Shown: positions 1 to 11,561 of the stretch, piece after piece
How the letters are laid out: every line of letters starts with the position of its first letter
Position numbering within the stretch: position 1 is the stretch's first letter
Source: Saksenaea vasiformis B4078
Lineage: Eukaryota; Mucoromycota; Mucoromycetes; Mucorales; Saksenaeaceae
Assembly: GCA_000697055.1 (NCBI GenBank)
Contig: JNDT01002398.1
Coordinates: 60,960 to 124,959, forward strand
Length of the DNA stretch: 64,000 bases
Direction of reading: 5' to 3'
The notes under the pieces: generated by a model
The model's database searches: none
What the model saw: the letters and a program-made list of their open reading frames with translations, nothing else
What the model was told of the DNA's origin: nothing
Position numbers and translations under genes: made by a program

Positions 1-583
1 GGCGAGACCAACGCAAAGAAATACAGGAAACTCATTCTATTCTTCCATGTTCAATTAGATCTGTTTGCTTGACTAGTTCAAAGGAGAGAGATGCATTGGT
101 GAATACCAAGTTTGTTCAAGATCGCACAGTCTGATGGTAAGCTATTGGTTGTTTTACTGCAGTTTAATGGTTCGTGTGCAGGAGGCTACAGTGTGCTCCT
201 TCTTTGCAAGAAGAATGATGAACAGGATATGCGCTTTTAGGGATGTGTGTTTACACATAGTGCTCATTGATGGTAGGCGCTGTTAATAGGGCATGCATTC
301 CGTTCGCTCCTACAAAAGAACGACACGGGCTTTTCTTATTGGTTGACAGGGTAACGAAAGCTTGTTTCCTGAACTTTAATACCCACGTTGCGTGCGGCAG
401 TCTAAATTCTCGGTGGTACAAACAAATGAGCGATGATATTACGAGCTGTTGAGGGTGACAGACGTTAAAAAAAAATCCCAAGGGCCTCCCTTCCTTATTC
501 CCGACTGTGCGCTGCGCGCTTTATTACCCTTCTTTTCTTTTTCTATTTGCTTTTACTTCATTTCGGTACTTGTCATTGTAATC
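1..583. other. Upstream non-coding stretch
   Basis: No convincing gene is visible. Open frames are short, overlap on both strands and show no family motif. The last 100 bases before the ATG at 584 are pyrimidine-rich, as in many promoters of this window, so this is probably the promoter and leader of the coiled-coil gene that follows. Confidence 0.5.
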
Positions 584-2250
584 ATGATTTCTCATGACCC
601 GATCGCAAAACAACCGCAATCAACCCGACCGTCTTTTTCGGCTCCTCTTCCTCAGAATTCTCGTAAACGGCTACGAAAACCAATGAAAACAATGAATAAG
701 GGTACCAAGGTAAGATTAATCCTTACCTATCGTCACATAACGCTTTTTACACGTTACAGAATATCATGCACCAACCATCTAGCCAATCTCAGGAAATATT
801 TTCACTCGATACATCGCGCACTCCGCTTATCAAGTTACCGCCAACATCAAAGCCTGACGAACCACAACAAGTGAATAAATCATCTGAAAAACTACTTGAT
901 GAAGACGATTCGGATGATTCGGAACCACTTGAGGTCAATGCAAGGTAAGAGCATGAAAAGAAAAAGACAGAAGAAAAAAGTTGATATCAAAGCTGCCAGT
1001 GAAAATGATCATTCTCCTGCCCCTCCATTACCGTCCTCAAGCACTATACCTAAGTCGCCTCAAGATTTACTATTTTCTCCCACGGATTATTTTCCCTCCT
1101 CCGCGGAGAAGCAGAACGAAACAAGTAAGATACTCTGACAGAAAAGTTATAAACAGTATTCACGAGCGATCAACAGATCCAGCACCAACGATTAACGTGC
1201 GTATTGCTGGCAGCGACCTGATTCAGGACATTTTCCTTTCCCCAGTAGTCGAATGTCCTCCACCTCTTTCATCGGCGGCCGAACCCGAAACAACAACAGC
1301 GGAACAACCCACTTTTGCCCTTTGTCCACCTCCTCATCTGCACAAGGCAAAAAGGCAATCTGCACGCACAGTTTTTCGACAAAATCAAAAGAGTGGCAAA
1401 GAAGAGGAACGAGATAACAACAGTAGTGCAGTGAGTCCAAGGTTTATGGCGCTCCGCAAACTGAGTGAGGCTGGTGTGGTAATTAACAGAAACTTGCATT
1501 TAAAAAAAGTATCGCTGAAACAAAAACGGAATGATTTAGTTGCCGCCGTTGGTGCTCGATCAGAAAGGGTCTGGATTAGATGAGAATTTCCAGACTCAGT
1601 TGCTAAAAAGGATCGACGAGATTGTTCAAGTTAACTTGCGGAAAATTCTTGGGAAGACTGCTCAACGCGCAGAAGGACTCTCGTCGCAACAATTTCAGCA
1701 ACAAGAAGAAGAGCTGGAGACCTTGAGACGTCGTCAGATCGAGCTTGAGAATGAAGTCAATAGCTTACGCCTCCAACATATTGGTTTAGAACGGCAGCTT
1801 GTGGAAATGGAGATGATTAAGACACGTAACACGGAGCTAGAGGCTGAAGTACAACGTCTTCGAGAGAGTGGTAAGAGCAAGAAAAAAGAATGGGCGGACG
1901 CGGTAGAGTCCGACAACGACGAGGAAATCCAAGCGGAACTCGAACGATCATGCATCCAAGCCAGATGCCAAGCGCTCGAACAGCAACATGCAGATTTAGT
2001 CCGAACCATGGAACAATGGAAAACAGAGCTTGAGACATTGCAACAAGAGAATGTGAGACTGCGTCAAATCGAAAGCATGAACGCGGTGCAAATCGAATAC
2101 ATGCAACGCGCACTGGACAAGAAATCATCCCCAAGAAGACGAAAACCAAAGAAGGAAGAATTTGTGACAAATGATGGTCGTCTTACGTTTACAACGGAAA
2201 TCGATGGACGCTTATCACAGTATACGATCAAACTACCCACGAATGCCTGA
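584..2250 (+). CDS. Coiled-coil protein of unknown function
   Basis: I do not recognise a family. The chosen ATG opens MISHDPIAKQPQSTRPSF, followed by a likely intron from 710 to about 757. A Ser/Pro/Asp-rich, disordered middle section follows. A clear intron at about 1509-1563 joins the LHLKK codons to KGSGLDEN. The C-terminal 220 residues are a strong coiled coil with heptads rich in Glu, Gln, Leu and Arg (for example LETLRRRQIELENEVNSL), then a basic patch SPRRRKPKKEE and a short non-coiled end. The junction near 945-985 is unresolved: the obvious donor at 945 gives only very short introns in frame, so an exon boundary is misread or a base is shifted there. The coiled coil suggests a scaffold or self-associating protein; no role can be assigned. 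Confidence 0.6.
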
Positions 2251-3509
2251 TAACCTTACCAATGATAGAACAAATATTATACCCTTAGATACGTATTAGC
2301 AAATCCCCCTGTCCGGAAACCTTCCGCTTCCAGACATGTATTAGTTACTTTAGGCTATTGGAACAGAGGCAGCTGAGCCTTCCTGTTAGTTACCAACGTG
2401 ACTTGATAATAACCAGCATGTTTATGACACCTAATTTCGCCGCGTTGGCAGCAATCTTCAGGTGGTGATGGTACTCCTTTGGCTGTCTAGATGTTCATTT
2501 TGTCTTTTCTTCTGTTTGTCGCAGAGGGTACATCCCTTGGGAAACGTATGAAACACATGTACCATAGAGATCCTAGCAGGTTCCTGACACCCTTACGAGA
2601 AATGCGTTGATGCCCCTTATCGGATCTGCCTTCCGTTAACTTACACAGCGCTACCAAATATGACTACCGTTGATCTTCTGTCTCTTCAGAACTTTTTTCC
2701 ACCTCCTCGGTTTCGACAGCTCTAGATACTTTCCCTTTTTTTTTTTTTACCCTTGCTCTAGCCTGCAAGATCTAAGTTGCGGGATTATCCATTATCTGCA
2801 CCAAAAGATGAATCCGTCTTAGACCAGTGTGGCTGGTATTGGCTTTTAGCAGTTTGTCCAGAATGTATGGTAATGAAAGACACTCTTATCGACGTACTTA
2901 AACGATCAAGAAAGTGTCTGTGCCCGGCATGAATTTCTTCACATGACAGCTTCTGCACAAAGGCCTTCGGGCCAGTTTTTCTTTTTTGGTAATTTGAGCA
3001 ACTTTTTTATAGTGGTACCAAGCTAATTAAACTTGATCTATTGCTAACGAGCTGAGCACCTATACCAATACATTACACAATGTTGCTGCAAGTGAATGCA
3101 AGGAGCCAACTTCTTTAATGAGTATTACAAGATGACTACACTCGTCGTTCCCAGACATTACTACACGTTGCATATCATGAAGGACGCTTATCGAATTGTG
3201 TGGAGCGGGGATTGGATGTAAGCCCAAGCACTTTTCCTTTCTGTTGCAAGACTGACACTTGACTTCTTCTGATGCATGTATGTCAGCCAAGCATTTTGCA
3301 GAAGCTGAATAGACTGGATCAGCTATTTTATCACAAGTGGTAGCCGACCGTGGCGTTAGTTGAGGTGATCAGTAGGAATTTAAAAAAGGCGTGTTATTGC
3401 TTTCCGGAAAGTAACGTTGCACTTGGTAGTTACCTTGTCGTACAGGCCGTGGATATATGAAGTTGGGCCAGTGCTCCATCCTCGGATTTTCTAATGTAAG
3501 AGTATTTTT
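2251..3509. other. Intergenic, no gene seen
   Basis: Downstream of the coiled-coil gene. Open frames are short and carry no recognisable motif. It probably includes the 3' end of the upstream gene and degraded sequence. Confidence 0.4.
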
Positions 3510-3548
3510 TTTGTCAACCACCATTATTCTTATATCGAATATCTACTG
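3510..3548 (-). mobile_element. Solo end of a pogo/Tigger element
   Basis: On the minus strand this reads CAGTAGATATTCGATAT and onward, matching the left terminal inverted repeat and some subterminal bases of the full Tigger element at 9306-11327. No TA duplication and no partner end are visible nearby, so it is a truncated relic of the same family. Confidence 0.75.
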
Positions 3549-3954
3549 ATTCTTCTTCAATTTTTGTATGGTCGCATGAGTCTCCTTCAACATGGTCTTT
3601 CCGAAACATTAATATCCTCTTAAGCCAAAAGAAGAAAAAGGAGATCTGCAACTTACTGACAGGGAATTCATAAAGTCCATGAACGGCAGTAGCTCATCAG
3701 CTTTGCGCTCAAAGTTCGTGGGAAGCTCTACTCTGTGTTCCTTTGTCATAAGATAGACATCTGGCTGTGGAGTTGATATCGTCCAGTGTCGGATTGCCGT
3801 TCCTCAGATTCATTAATTGGCAAATAGTGGATGATTACTTGGATCTACGCACTCTTACCATGGACACGTAGAGTATGTACTTTTACCGCACGAAATATAT
3901 GTCGTTATCGCCATATGGAAACATATCTGCTGTGTCCTTCAACATGGCCAAACC

Positions 3955-5099
3955 ACAAACATCGCTTTGATATGGTCAAAGCCAACTTTCGTATTGTCAG
4001 CCTTCCCTAGCGCATTTGATGTCTCGATCACCAGCATCTCTAAATCGTGCATATTTTTCAGTCTAATAACTCCATCGGCATTACAGTGGTCCCCCAATAA
4101 TTTCAACCGCCAAAGTACAGGCATCTGGTTGAAATTACTGAGAGTTGAAATTGCATGGAATGATTTAAGGTGCAGATGCTTCTCCAGTTTTTCTGAAAAG
4201 GTTGAAAATACTGAGGGTCGAAAAACAATCGAGGGTGAAATTATAGAGGGACCACTGTAAGCTTCGCTTTTCTTCTGAACTCTCGCTCGCTTCAGCTGTC
4301 TAGTCATAGCACATAGCTTCTCTTCACCAGGGTAAACGATAGGTCGCAGTCTGTCACTACAGCATAGGTATCGCGTGCATGCTCGAATAGCTGGCCATAT
4401 AAGTTGCTCATTCAATGTGATTTCAGAATGACTCAGTGGAGGTTGGTTTGGGTCATATATTAATCCCGTACTAACATCAATATAATATGTAAGCACTGCC
4501 ACTTCTAACGAGTACATACAAAATACCCAGGATATCTTGAGCAAAACGAGTCAGCGCACTGTCGCTGTCTACGTTCTTGTATCATCTACTGCCGCCTTCA
4601 TAGCATATAAAGTAGACTAAACCGTTTTCTCAGTAGCTTCAATCATACTTTTTGTAGATTAACGATTACTTACAGCATCAAGCACAGTATCTAAATACGC
4701 TGACAAAGGGCAAAACATATCGTTGGCTGATTTCTAAGATCTTCTCGAATTCTCTTTTGAAGATCTTCGAACAGTCTAGCCGGTAAGGGTTGACGGCGAT
4801 GCACGCCATCTCCGCATTGCACCACACCATATCTTTCTGGGCTTCAAACGCATAAAAACAAAATCACATTGCCAAAGGTTAGAATCAACGGTAGTTTCTT
4901 GTTGTATCTACCTATACTGATGCAAGTCTTCGTTATTTTTCGCAGCTTCCAGAAACTCGCTCCATTCATGCCAAACACTTTCAATTCCCTCCTCAGTATC
5001 AGGAGGGATGGACGGCGTGCTCGAAGTTGCTGTCCGGCTGGTAGACATCTCCACGTCTTCAAAAAAAAATGCTAAGCTAAACACAACTTGATATTTCAC
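3955..5099 (-). pseudogene. Relic of multicopy family X, split by a MITE
   Basis: A 201-codon minus-strand frame (3939-4544) contains a C-terminal signature of the multicopy family also seen at 12.7-15 kb and 16.7 kb: GVIRLKNMHDLEMLVIE, then DNTKVGFDHIKAMF. The part upstream of the insertion (IWPAIRACTRYL, VYPGEEKLCAMTRQLKR) reads like the preceding part of the same protein. A 174-bp MITE lies between the two. Further upstream, 4908-5099 encodes a plausible start of a related protein (SVWHEWSEFLEAAKNNED) followed by a splice-like break; its membership is a guess. I recall this family as abundant in Mucorales genomes, but its function is unknown to me. Loss of continuity marks it as a relic. 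Confidence 0.5.
4084..4257. mobile_element. MITE copy 1, 174 bp, TA duplication
   Basis: The ends are inverted repeats: CAGTGGTCCCCCAATAATTTC on the left, and on the right a sequence whose complement begins CAGTGGTCCCTCTATAATTTC-like. TA dinucleotides flank both sides (4082-4083 and 4258-4259). Such CAG-type ends and TA duplication fit a non-autonomous pogo/Tc1-mariner derivative. A diverged copy lies at 56178-56343. The element carries no gene of its own, although one minus-strand frame crosses it without a stop. Confidence 0.85.
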
Positions 5100-6224
5100 C
5101 TTGATTTACCACCATTAGGATATTGTGATGCTTCATAATTTCTGATATTTTTAGGTTCGCTCGTGACGGGTTCAAACTTGTTCGTTGGTCTGGTGATTAA
5201 TCGTTTCGCCATACTCACTCAAGCCGCGCTTCGCTTTCTCTTTTTATTGATCAGGGGTTGCGGAAGTCCCAGACTGCGTTTAATTGAGTCTGCGGCAGAG
5301 AACGTACCCAAAATGGTAGTTGTCTATGCTCGTGGTTTGGGCATTCTAACTACCGCGGTAGCTTTTCTTTGACTAGGCCATACCAAGAGTGTGGATTTTC
5401 GACCGACTTACAGCGGGAGAAATGCTTAGATGTTTTTCTATCAACAGGTCGAAACAACTCCGTCATCCAGAAGACTGTCTTCAAAAACTCAATACTCGCT
5501 ACGACAAAGTATCGCATTAATATCCGGAAACAATGTAACTCCTGAAAAACCATTAAGGATCAAATCAAAAATGCTTGGCTAGTAAAACGTGCTTTAACGT
5601 AGCTGAGACATTAGCTTACTGCGTGCTCGCGTCAAATGTGTATCTTTTGAAGATACTTTCTCGAGAAACAATGCTGGAACAAGCTAGCACTATAATTCAT
5701 TTTGAACCAATTTCACGTTGGGGAAAAAGAGCAGCTGATCTGTTCACTCGTGGTACTGCATATCCTTCTGCTATCGAAGCAATTACATGGAAGCAACGTC
5801 AATTGACATCCGAAATAGGAAAAAAGTTAACCAATCAATGCGCATACAAACATCCATGGCAAAAGCAATCCTTACAGGCAGTGTTTTGTTTGTTTTACAA
5901 AAATAAAAAGCATTTTATCTATCATGGAATACGTTCGCGTACCGCTGCTTAAGGACGTGTCCGTTCGTAAATAATGTTTTCAGATTATGCACATCCTCTT
6001 TACTTATCCAGAAACGATAACTTGTCCGTCTTTTTTTGCTGGGTACTTGGTTGCGTTGTACCGCGTTTGTTTGTATAATAAGAAAGCAGCAGCACTACGA
6101 TACTGAGTTTTTTTGTGGTGACGCTTATTTTTCATCATTATGACCTCATCGTAGAAATAAAAGTAATTTTCTATCACACACATATAACAAAAGAGGTTTT
6201 TTTTTCTCCCTCCATTGTTTACCG
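5100..6224. other. Intergenic, degraded, plus promoter of the Ish1-like gene
   Basis: A 125-codon open frame at 5575-5952 shows no domain I recognise and is not supported as a gene. The last 150 bases before 6225 are T-rich and probably hold the promoter and leader of the next gene. Confidence 0.4.
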
Positions 6225-7623
6225 ATGCTGCTGAGTAAAACCTTTATTTTCTTTGCTGTCTGTCTTCTTGTCTTTGCACAAATTGTTTTTGCGCGAGGTA
6301 AAATTGACTGAGTAAAATATAGCTATTCATTTCTTCTTCAAAGAGACGGAAGACATTAGTTCATGGACTCGTGAACAGATTAATCAATATCTGGACAAAT
6401 ACAAAATTGCCTACGACAAGCATGCAGATGATGCTTCGTTATTGGAGACGATCAAGAAGTATCGCGATGCAGCAGTGGCGAATGCTCAGATTTTTGGACA
6501 CAAGGTCGAACGGCTTGTGGATGGGGTGAAAGTGAAACTTCGGCAGCAATATCATATCAGTGAAAACAATCTTGAAGCGTTATCGGACATGATACAGCAT
6601 GATCTGCGGCAATTAGAGGTCCACGGTGAGCTGACGCGCGAACGGGTCCATACGGCATTGGATCAACTTCGCCATCGGGTGATCAAGCAAAAACTGGTGA
6701 CTGAAAGCCAATGGAAAGAACTTGCCCGTGATCTTGAGACATCGTTTCAGAGCCAATCGTGGTATCAGCGTTTCCTTGGTCGACCCGTTGTGTCTGAAGA
6801 GCAGGAGGGAGAAGACACTTACCACCGATGGCTATCAAAAATTGCAGAACGTTTGGAGCATAATCGAGAATTGACCAAGGAGCAAATTCAAGCGATCGTG
6901 GACATCCTCAAGCAATCGTTGACCTCAGTTTCGGATCTCAGCAAAATTGGAGATCCTCATTGGTGGAAACAACTACAGAACCAAGTTGAGAAACGCGCAA
7001 AGCTCAGCCGAGACCAAGCCAAGTTAGTCGCCGATTCACTCCAAGCAGATGTCAATGCCTACAAGATTTATGCCATGGACTATGCCGGACAGACGTATGA
7101 CCGGTCACAGCGGTTTGTACATCTCATGGTGGATAAAGTCAAGACATCGCTCGAGTTGATTCAAGACAAACTGTACGATCTCATGCAGTTCGTCCAGGAG
7201 CGAGTGTACAGTTATGCTGGCTGGAAAAAGCCTAGCGCAGTGACTTCGGCATTTTCTAGCGCGGCTACTTCGGTTACAAAGGCAGCTGGTTCTACAGCTT
7301 CTTCTTTGCATGCCCATGCTACAGATACAGCTGGTTCGTGGAGGCAATCCTTTGCAGACTTTTGGTGGCAGAAGGAACTGGATGCCTACCGACGATTGGG
7401 ATATACAGAAGCTCAAGTGGATTGGATCAAGCATCATCTGAGTCAAACTTTCCGGGACAAGCAATCCCTAGCAAAAGAAAATGTTGAACAGAATGTCAAC
7501 AAAGTACGTGATTATCTCAAAAATGCTAGGGTCCAATCAGCCCAACAGGTAGAGAATCAAATTGGTCAATTACAAAAATTACTTGAAACGTGGAAACTAC
7601 AAATTGCAAGAGATGAGCTATAA
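6225..7623 (+). CDS. Ish1/Msc1-like stress protein with ER-retention signal
   Basis: Two exons (6225-6297 and 6344-7623) with a 46-bp intron give 450 residues, total length a multiple of three. The start encodes a classic signal peptide (MLLSKTFIFFAVCLLVFA). Directly after it lies an Ish1-type helical motif: SSWTREQINQYLDKYKI. Related helical repeats recur through the protein (for example YHRWLSKIAERLEHNREL and DAYRRLGYTEAQVDWIKHHL). Family members such as fission yeast Ish1 and budding yeast Msc1 sit at the nuclear envelope and respond to stress. The last four residues are RDEL, a KDEL-type retrieval signal, so the protein is predicted to stay in the ER/perinuclear lumen. A Ser/Thr/Ala linker around residues 310-340 separates the repeats. 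Confidence 0.85.
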
Positions 7624-7816
7624 GCTTCGATTTTTTTTTTGTTAGCTTAATAAAACCCCATTTAGTCCAATGGGAAATGGATGTTTCGGATAATGCTGTC
7701 ATAATGATTAGGTTTTGTTCACGAGTGATGGGTTCCAAACCCATGCGATGAAAACTATAAATCCGCTTGTTGTTTTACTTGTTGTTTCGCTTTCTTAACT
7801 TTTCTCAAGACAAAGA

Positions 7817-7974
7817 ATGCCTGCTGAACCAAACAAGAACGCTTCTGGTTTTAATCAACATCGTCCAGCTCGTAAGTTTCAGAACTGTTTAAGATCACCT
7901 CTCTCATATACACTATAGAAATGGTCGGTGGCATGAGAGTGAAAGGTCCTCGACGTGAATCATTGAGAACGTAA
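7817..7974 (+). CDS. 36-residue spliced mini-protein, possibly DAP-like
   Basis: Exon 1 (7817-7871) and exon 2 (7919-7974) are joined by a 47-bp intron with donor GTAAGTTT and acceptor CTATAG, giving exactly 36 codons and a stop. The protein is small, basic and Gly-rich and ends RVKGPRRESLRT. The stretch HRPAQMVGGMRVKG resembles the N-terminal HPPAVKAGGMRI motif of animal DAP1/DAPL1 proteins, which bind dormant ribosomes; that link is my inference from memory. A TATA-like TATAAAT lies about 60 bp upstream. It would be missed by most length cut-offs. Confidence 0.55.
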
Positions 7975-9305
7975 CGAGAAGCTATAGCTTTATATACATA
8001 TCACCATACTCATTATATAAATTGTAGTGAGGAAACTGCACAAGCAATGAGCAACCAAGAAGAAGAAGAAGAAGAAGACCAGAGAATAGATAGGGAGAAA
8101 AACAAAGCAACACAACAAAGACAAGCTTATGATATGCATGCACACGGTGCTACGCGTGATCAACATATCCCGAAAAACCCAGGAACTAACGTACATCTCA
8201 AGGCCAGTCAAGGTGTACAAGAAAGAAGTCTCAACCATTAACACAACTGTCACTTTTTTCTGAAACACGAACTTGTAATGATAATTTGTTTCCAGAAATA
8301 AACTGCATCCTTAAATATATTTCCAGCTGAGATGCATCAGCTCCAACAACGATTGTGAAACAAATGACACAAGTCGCCATTTAAAAGAAGTTCAGTAAAA
8401 AGACTCTATCCCATCCATTTCATTAGTTGATGTTACGTTGACGTATGAAGCCATCTGAAAAAGTACATACTGATACATGTTGAAATGGCTTCCGCTTTAT
8501 GTCTGGTAGCTGACAGCTTAGATAGTCAATATTCCTCTACCCCGGGAAGAATTCTTCAATGCATTCAAGGATAACGGCACAGTGAAATGGGTCTGCTGTT
8601 GTCATGAAATGATGCCCCAATGGTCCATGTCAAGTGTAAACAATGGGAGGTACAGGAATACGCGAGGTATTGAGTATGATGAGCGCAAGCGACCTGAAAT
8701 CTCGACGCGCTGTGACCGTTCCTACCTTATCGAGCCTTCATGCGAAGAAATAGGTATCGAAAATTAATCCATCACGTCTGAAAACGACAACGAGCGTTAT
8801 CATGACTGCTATCTGGATGTCATGCCAGGAGCTTCAGTGAGAATACCATCTCGTGCGCTTGCCCTCCAGGAAGGCGAAAATACTATCATGGTAAACTACA
8901 ATTAGCTAGTAGTCGGTGTTTAGGGTAGGTTTATGGGATGCGACAATTAGTATCCTTGACGGAACTAGCTTTTAAGAACTTGTGCACCACGAAAAGCCAA
9001 CAGATACCCTGACTAATGCCAGAAAAACCATAAAAAGCTTGTGGTGGCATCACTATGTCCACTTCAATAGACGTTTAGCCAATAAATGACTCTCCGTTTT
9101 AAGTCTTATAAACATTAAAAAACTGGCACTAGGATCACTGCATTGAGAGCAGATGGTCAATTTGCGGGCCGGATCTGCGAGTCAGTAAACAAAATAACGA
9201 GATGATATTATCATGTTTGGCTCCAGCATACATTGTGCTGCTACTCTCCTATACTGCAGGGCTCAGCAATACGTCAAATTTAGAGGTTAGACCAGATATT
9301 ATGTA
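7975..9305. other. Intergenic, no gene seen
   Basis: Only short open frames without motifs; the Glu-rich frame at 8047 is a GAA repeat artefact. It ends at the TA target site of the Tigger element. Confidence 0.4.
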
Positions 9306-11327
9306 CAGTAGATATTCGATATAAGAATAATGGCGGTCGACGAAAAATTTATGTTGGTGTAACCCTTTGTTACTATCTCAGCATCAGTTTATAAAGCCCT
9401 AGATGTCATGAAGCATAACAAATTGCCAAATCTCCATCGTATATTCTTTTACATTATCTGCAGTATTAAATATGGACTCTAACTCTTCAGTTTCGAAAGT
9501 GCCACGTTCTGCACTCACGTACAACCAGAATCAGCGCTTATCCGTCATCATGAAGAAAATCCATCCATGACCCAGTCTGAGCTTGCTGAGTGGGCAAAGG
9601 TAGCTTTCAAGCTTAACAAGGCTCCAGTGCAATCCACAATCCAGAAGATTCTTAGCAATAAGCGCAAAATTGAGAACATGTGCGATGTGGAACTTTCTTC
9701 AAAACGTCAGCGCACCGGCGTACTCCCACAATTGGAAGCTGCTCTTGCTATGTGGGTGAAATCTATGGCAGAAAACAACACCCCTATCAATCGACATATG
9801 ATTAGGGAACAGGCAAAGGTTTTCGCGAGGAAGATGAATTTCGACGAAAAAATTGCATTTTCAAATGGATGGATTGCAAACTTTATGAAAAGAGATGGTC
9901 TATCGACGTATCAGATACATGGGGAAGCGGGATCTGTTGACATCAATGACACGATGCAAGAGAAGTTGCAAGAGATCAGAGAGAAGATAAACGAGTACCC
10001 TCTCTCCCATGTGTACAACTTGGATGAGACAGGCCTTTTCTACGCAATGACGCCAGACACGACCATTGCAGATAAGCCTGTATCTGGCACAAAAAAGGAC
10101 AAGAGGAGACTTACCCTCGTATTTATCGCCAACGCAGACGGTTCACACTGTATTCCACCCTTTTTCATCGGGAAAGCCCAACGACCTCGAAGCTTCAAGA
10201 AAAAAAGTGGTACATATCAATGTGACCGAGGAACCGACTTCAGCATGCTAATGGTTATACGTAGGTGAACAGTACGGTTTCCAGTATTATTGGAGTAAGA
10301 AGGCTTGGATGACCTCTGATATCTTTGGAAAGATCTTGAAAAAATTGGACAGAATGATGCGAGCTAATGGAAAGGATATACTTCCCTTAATCGATAATGC
10401 GCCTTCCCACAAAAATATACCAGATCTGACGAACATTGAAGTAATGCTATTTCCGCCAAACACAACCTCGAAGATCCAGCCGCTGGATCAAGGGATTTTA
10501 GAATGCTTCAAGACCTATTACAGGTAGTTATTAGTAGACCGTCTTTTTCTTATTACTGACACTATTATAGATTTTTCCAGTATCGTGCTGCGTCCCTTCG
10601 ATACAATCTAGGAATGCGTCAAGATCTGTATCAAGTTGATCAGCTGAAGGCCATGATGTGGTATCTCTCTGCGTGGGCAAACGTTACTTCTCTAACGATC
10701 CGAAATTGTTTCCGTCACAGTTCACTATTCTTATGCGAAGGCGGCAGTGAAGTTTGTACCACCCCTCGCATTGAAGAAGAGGAGGATGTTATGGAGAACA
10801 TTGCAGAGAGTATCCATTACATCCATGGCCAAGAAGCAACAGTCACCAGTCTGCAACCAGAGGATGAAGATGTCGAACTGCACGCGACGATGGGTGAAGA
10901 GCAGATAATAGATGAAGTTCTGAATGAGGAAGAACCAGACGAGGATATTGAACCACTGGAGGAGGACAAGCTTATCCATTCTTTCGCAGAACAAAGAAAA
11001 GCGATTGATATCTTACGAAAGTCATTAGATATGTGTGAAGATATAGACTACCAATCAGACCGACCGCTTAAAAGAAAGCTTAATAAGGCTTTTAGAACAA
11101 CAGCAAAAGCTCTCAAAACAGACGAGCATAGCAGATCATTTCAAAAAAATGAACCAATAATATTAGCTAACCTTTACTCGATAAAAGAATATTTTTCCAC
11201 AAAAATTATTCCTTATCATACAACGAGGTTTGGAATAATTTACTGCCTACCAAATTTGTTTCCTGAAAAATTATTCTTATATCGAGGTTATTCCTTTATC
11301 GAATATTCTTATATCGAATATCTACTG
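9306..11327 (+). mobile_element. Nearly complete pogo/Tigger transposon
   Basis: The left end (9306-9329) and right end (11304-11327) are exact 24-bp inverted repeats starting CAGTAGATATTCGATAT. TA dinucleotides flank the element at 9304-9305 and 11328-11329, the expected target duplication of the Tc1/mariner/pogo superfamily. Total length is about 2.0 kb and it encloses one transposase gene. A relic end of the same family lies at 3510-3548. Confidence 0.92.
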
Positions 11328-11375
11328 TATGCTCTAGTTTGTACCGGGTGTCCTTCATGCCCGAGACTCTATTGA
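9471..11375 (+). CDS. Tigger/CENP-B-like DDE transposase, one frameshift
   Basis: Cut-and-paste transposase. Domain order: N-terminal helix-turn-helix (NPSMTQSELAEWAKVAFKL), CENP-B-type DNA-binding region (ISNGWIANFMKR-like, here AFSNGWIANFMKRDGLSTYQ), then the DDE nuclease with YNLDETGLFY, LPLIDNAPSHKN and PLDQGILECFKTYYR. Two short introns, 10222-10264 and about 10525-10570, restore the reading frame exactly (CEQYGFQYYWSKKAW and YYRFFQYRAASLRYN). The C terminus is acidic and the frame runs through the right inverted repeat to a stop just outside. Near 9540 the first frame (ALTYNQNQR) must shift by one base to reach LIRHHEENP, so this copy is slightly broken or contains a sequence error. Starting at the ATG at 9567 would lose the start of the DNA-binding domain. 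Confidence 0.85.
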
Positions 11376-11561
11376 CCACACAAACCTGTTTATCGTAATC
11401 TATCTGTGAAGATTTCTTTTTGAGGCATGACCTGTTCTCGTTCTCAAACACATATTTAAAAACGGATATATTCGATCGTCATCTATAACAAGCTCTTATC
11501 CCTTTTTCCTTATTCTTTCGAATGCGTTCATCTTGACGGTATTTTTTCTTTATTGGTAATC

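Noticed and set aside
5575..5952. 125-codon open frame
   Set aside because: No motif, no promoter or splice evidence, and located in repeat-derived DNA; not supported as a gene.
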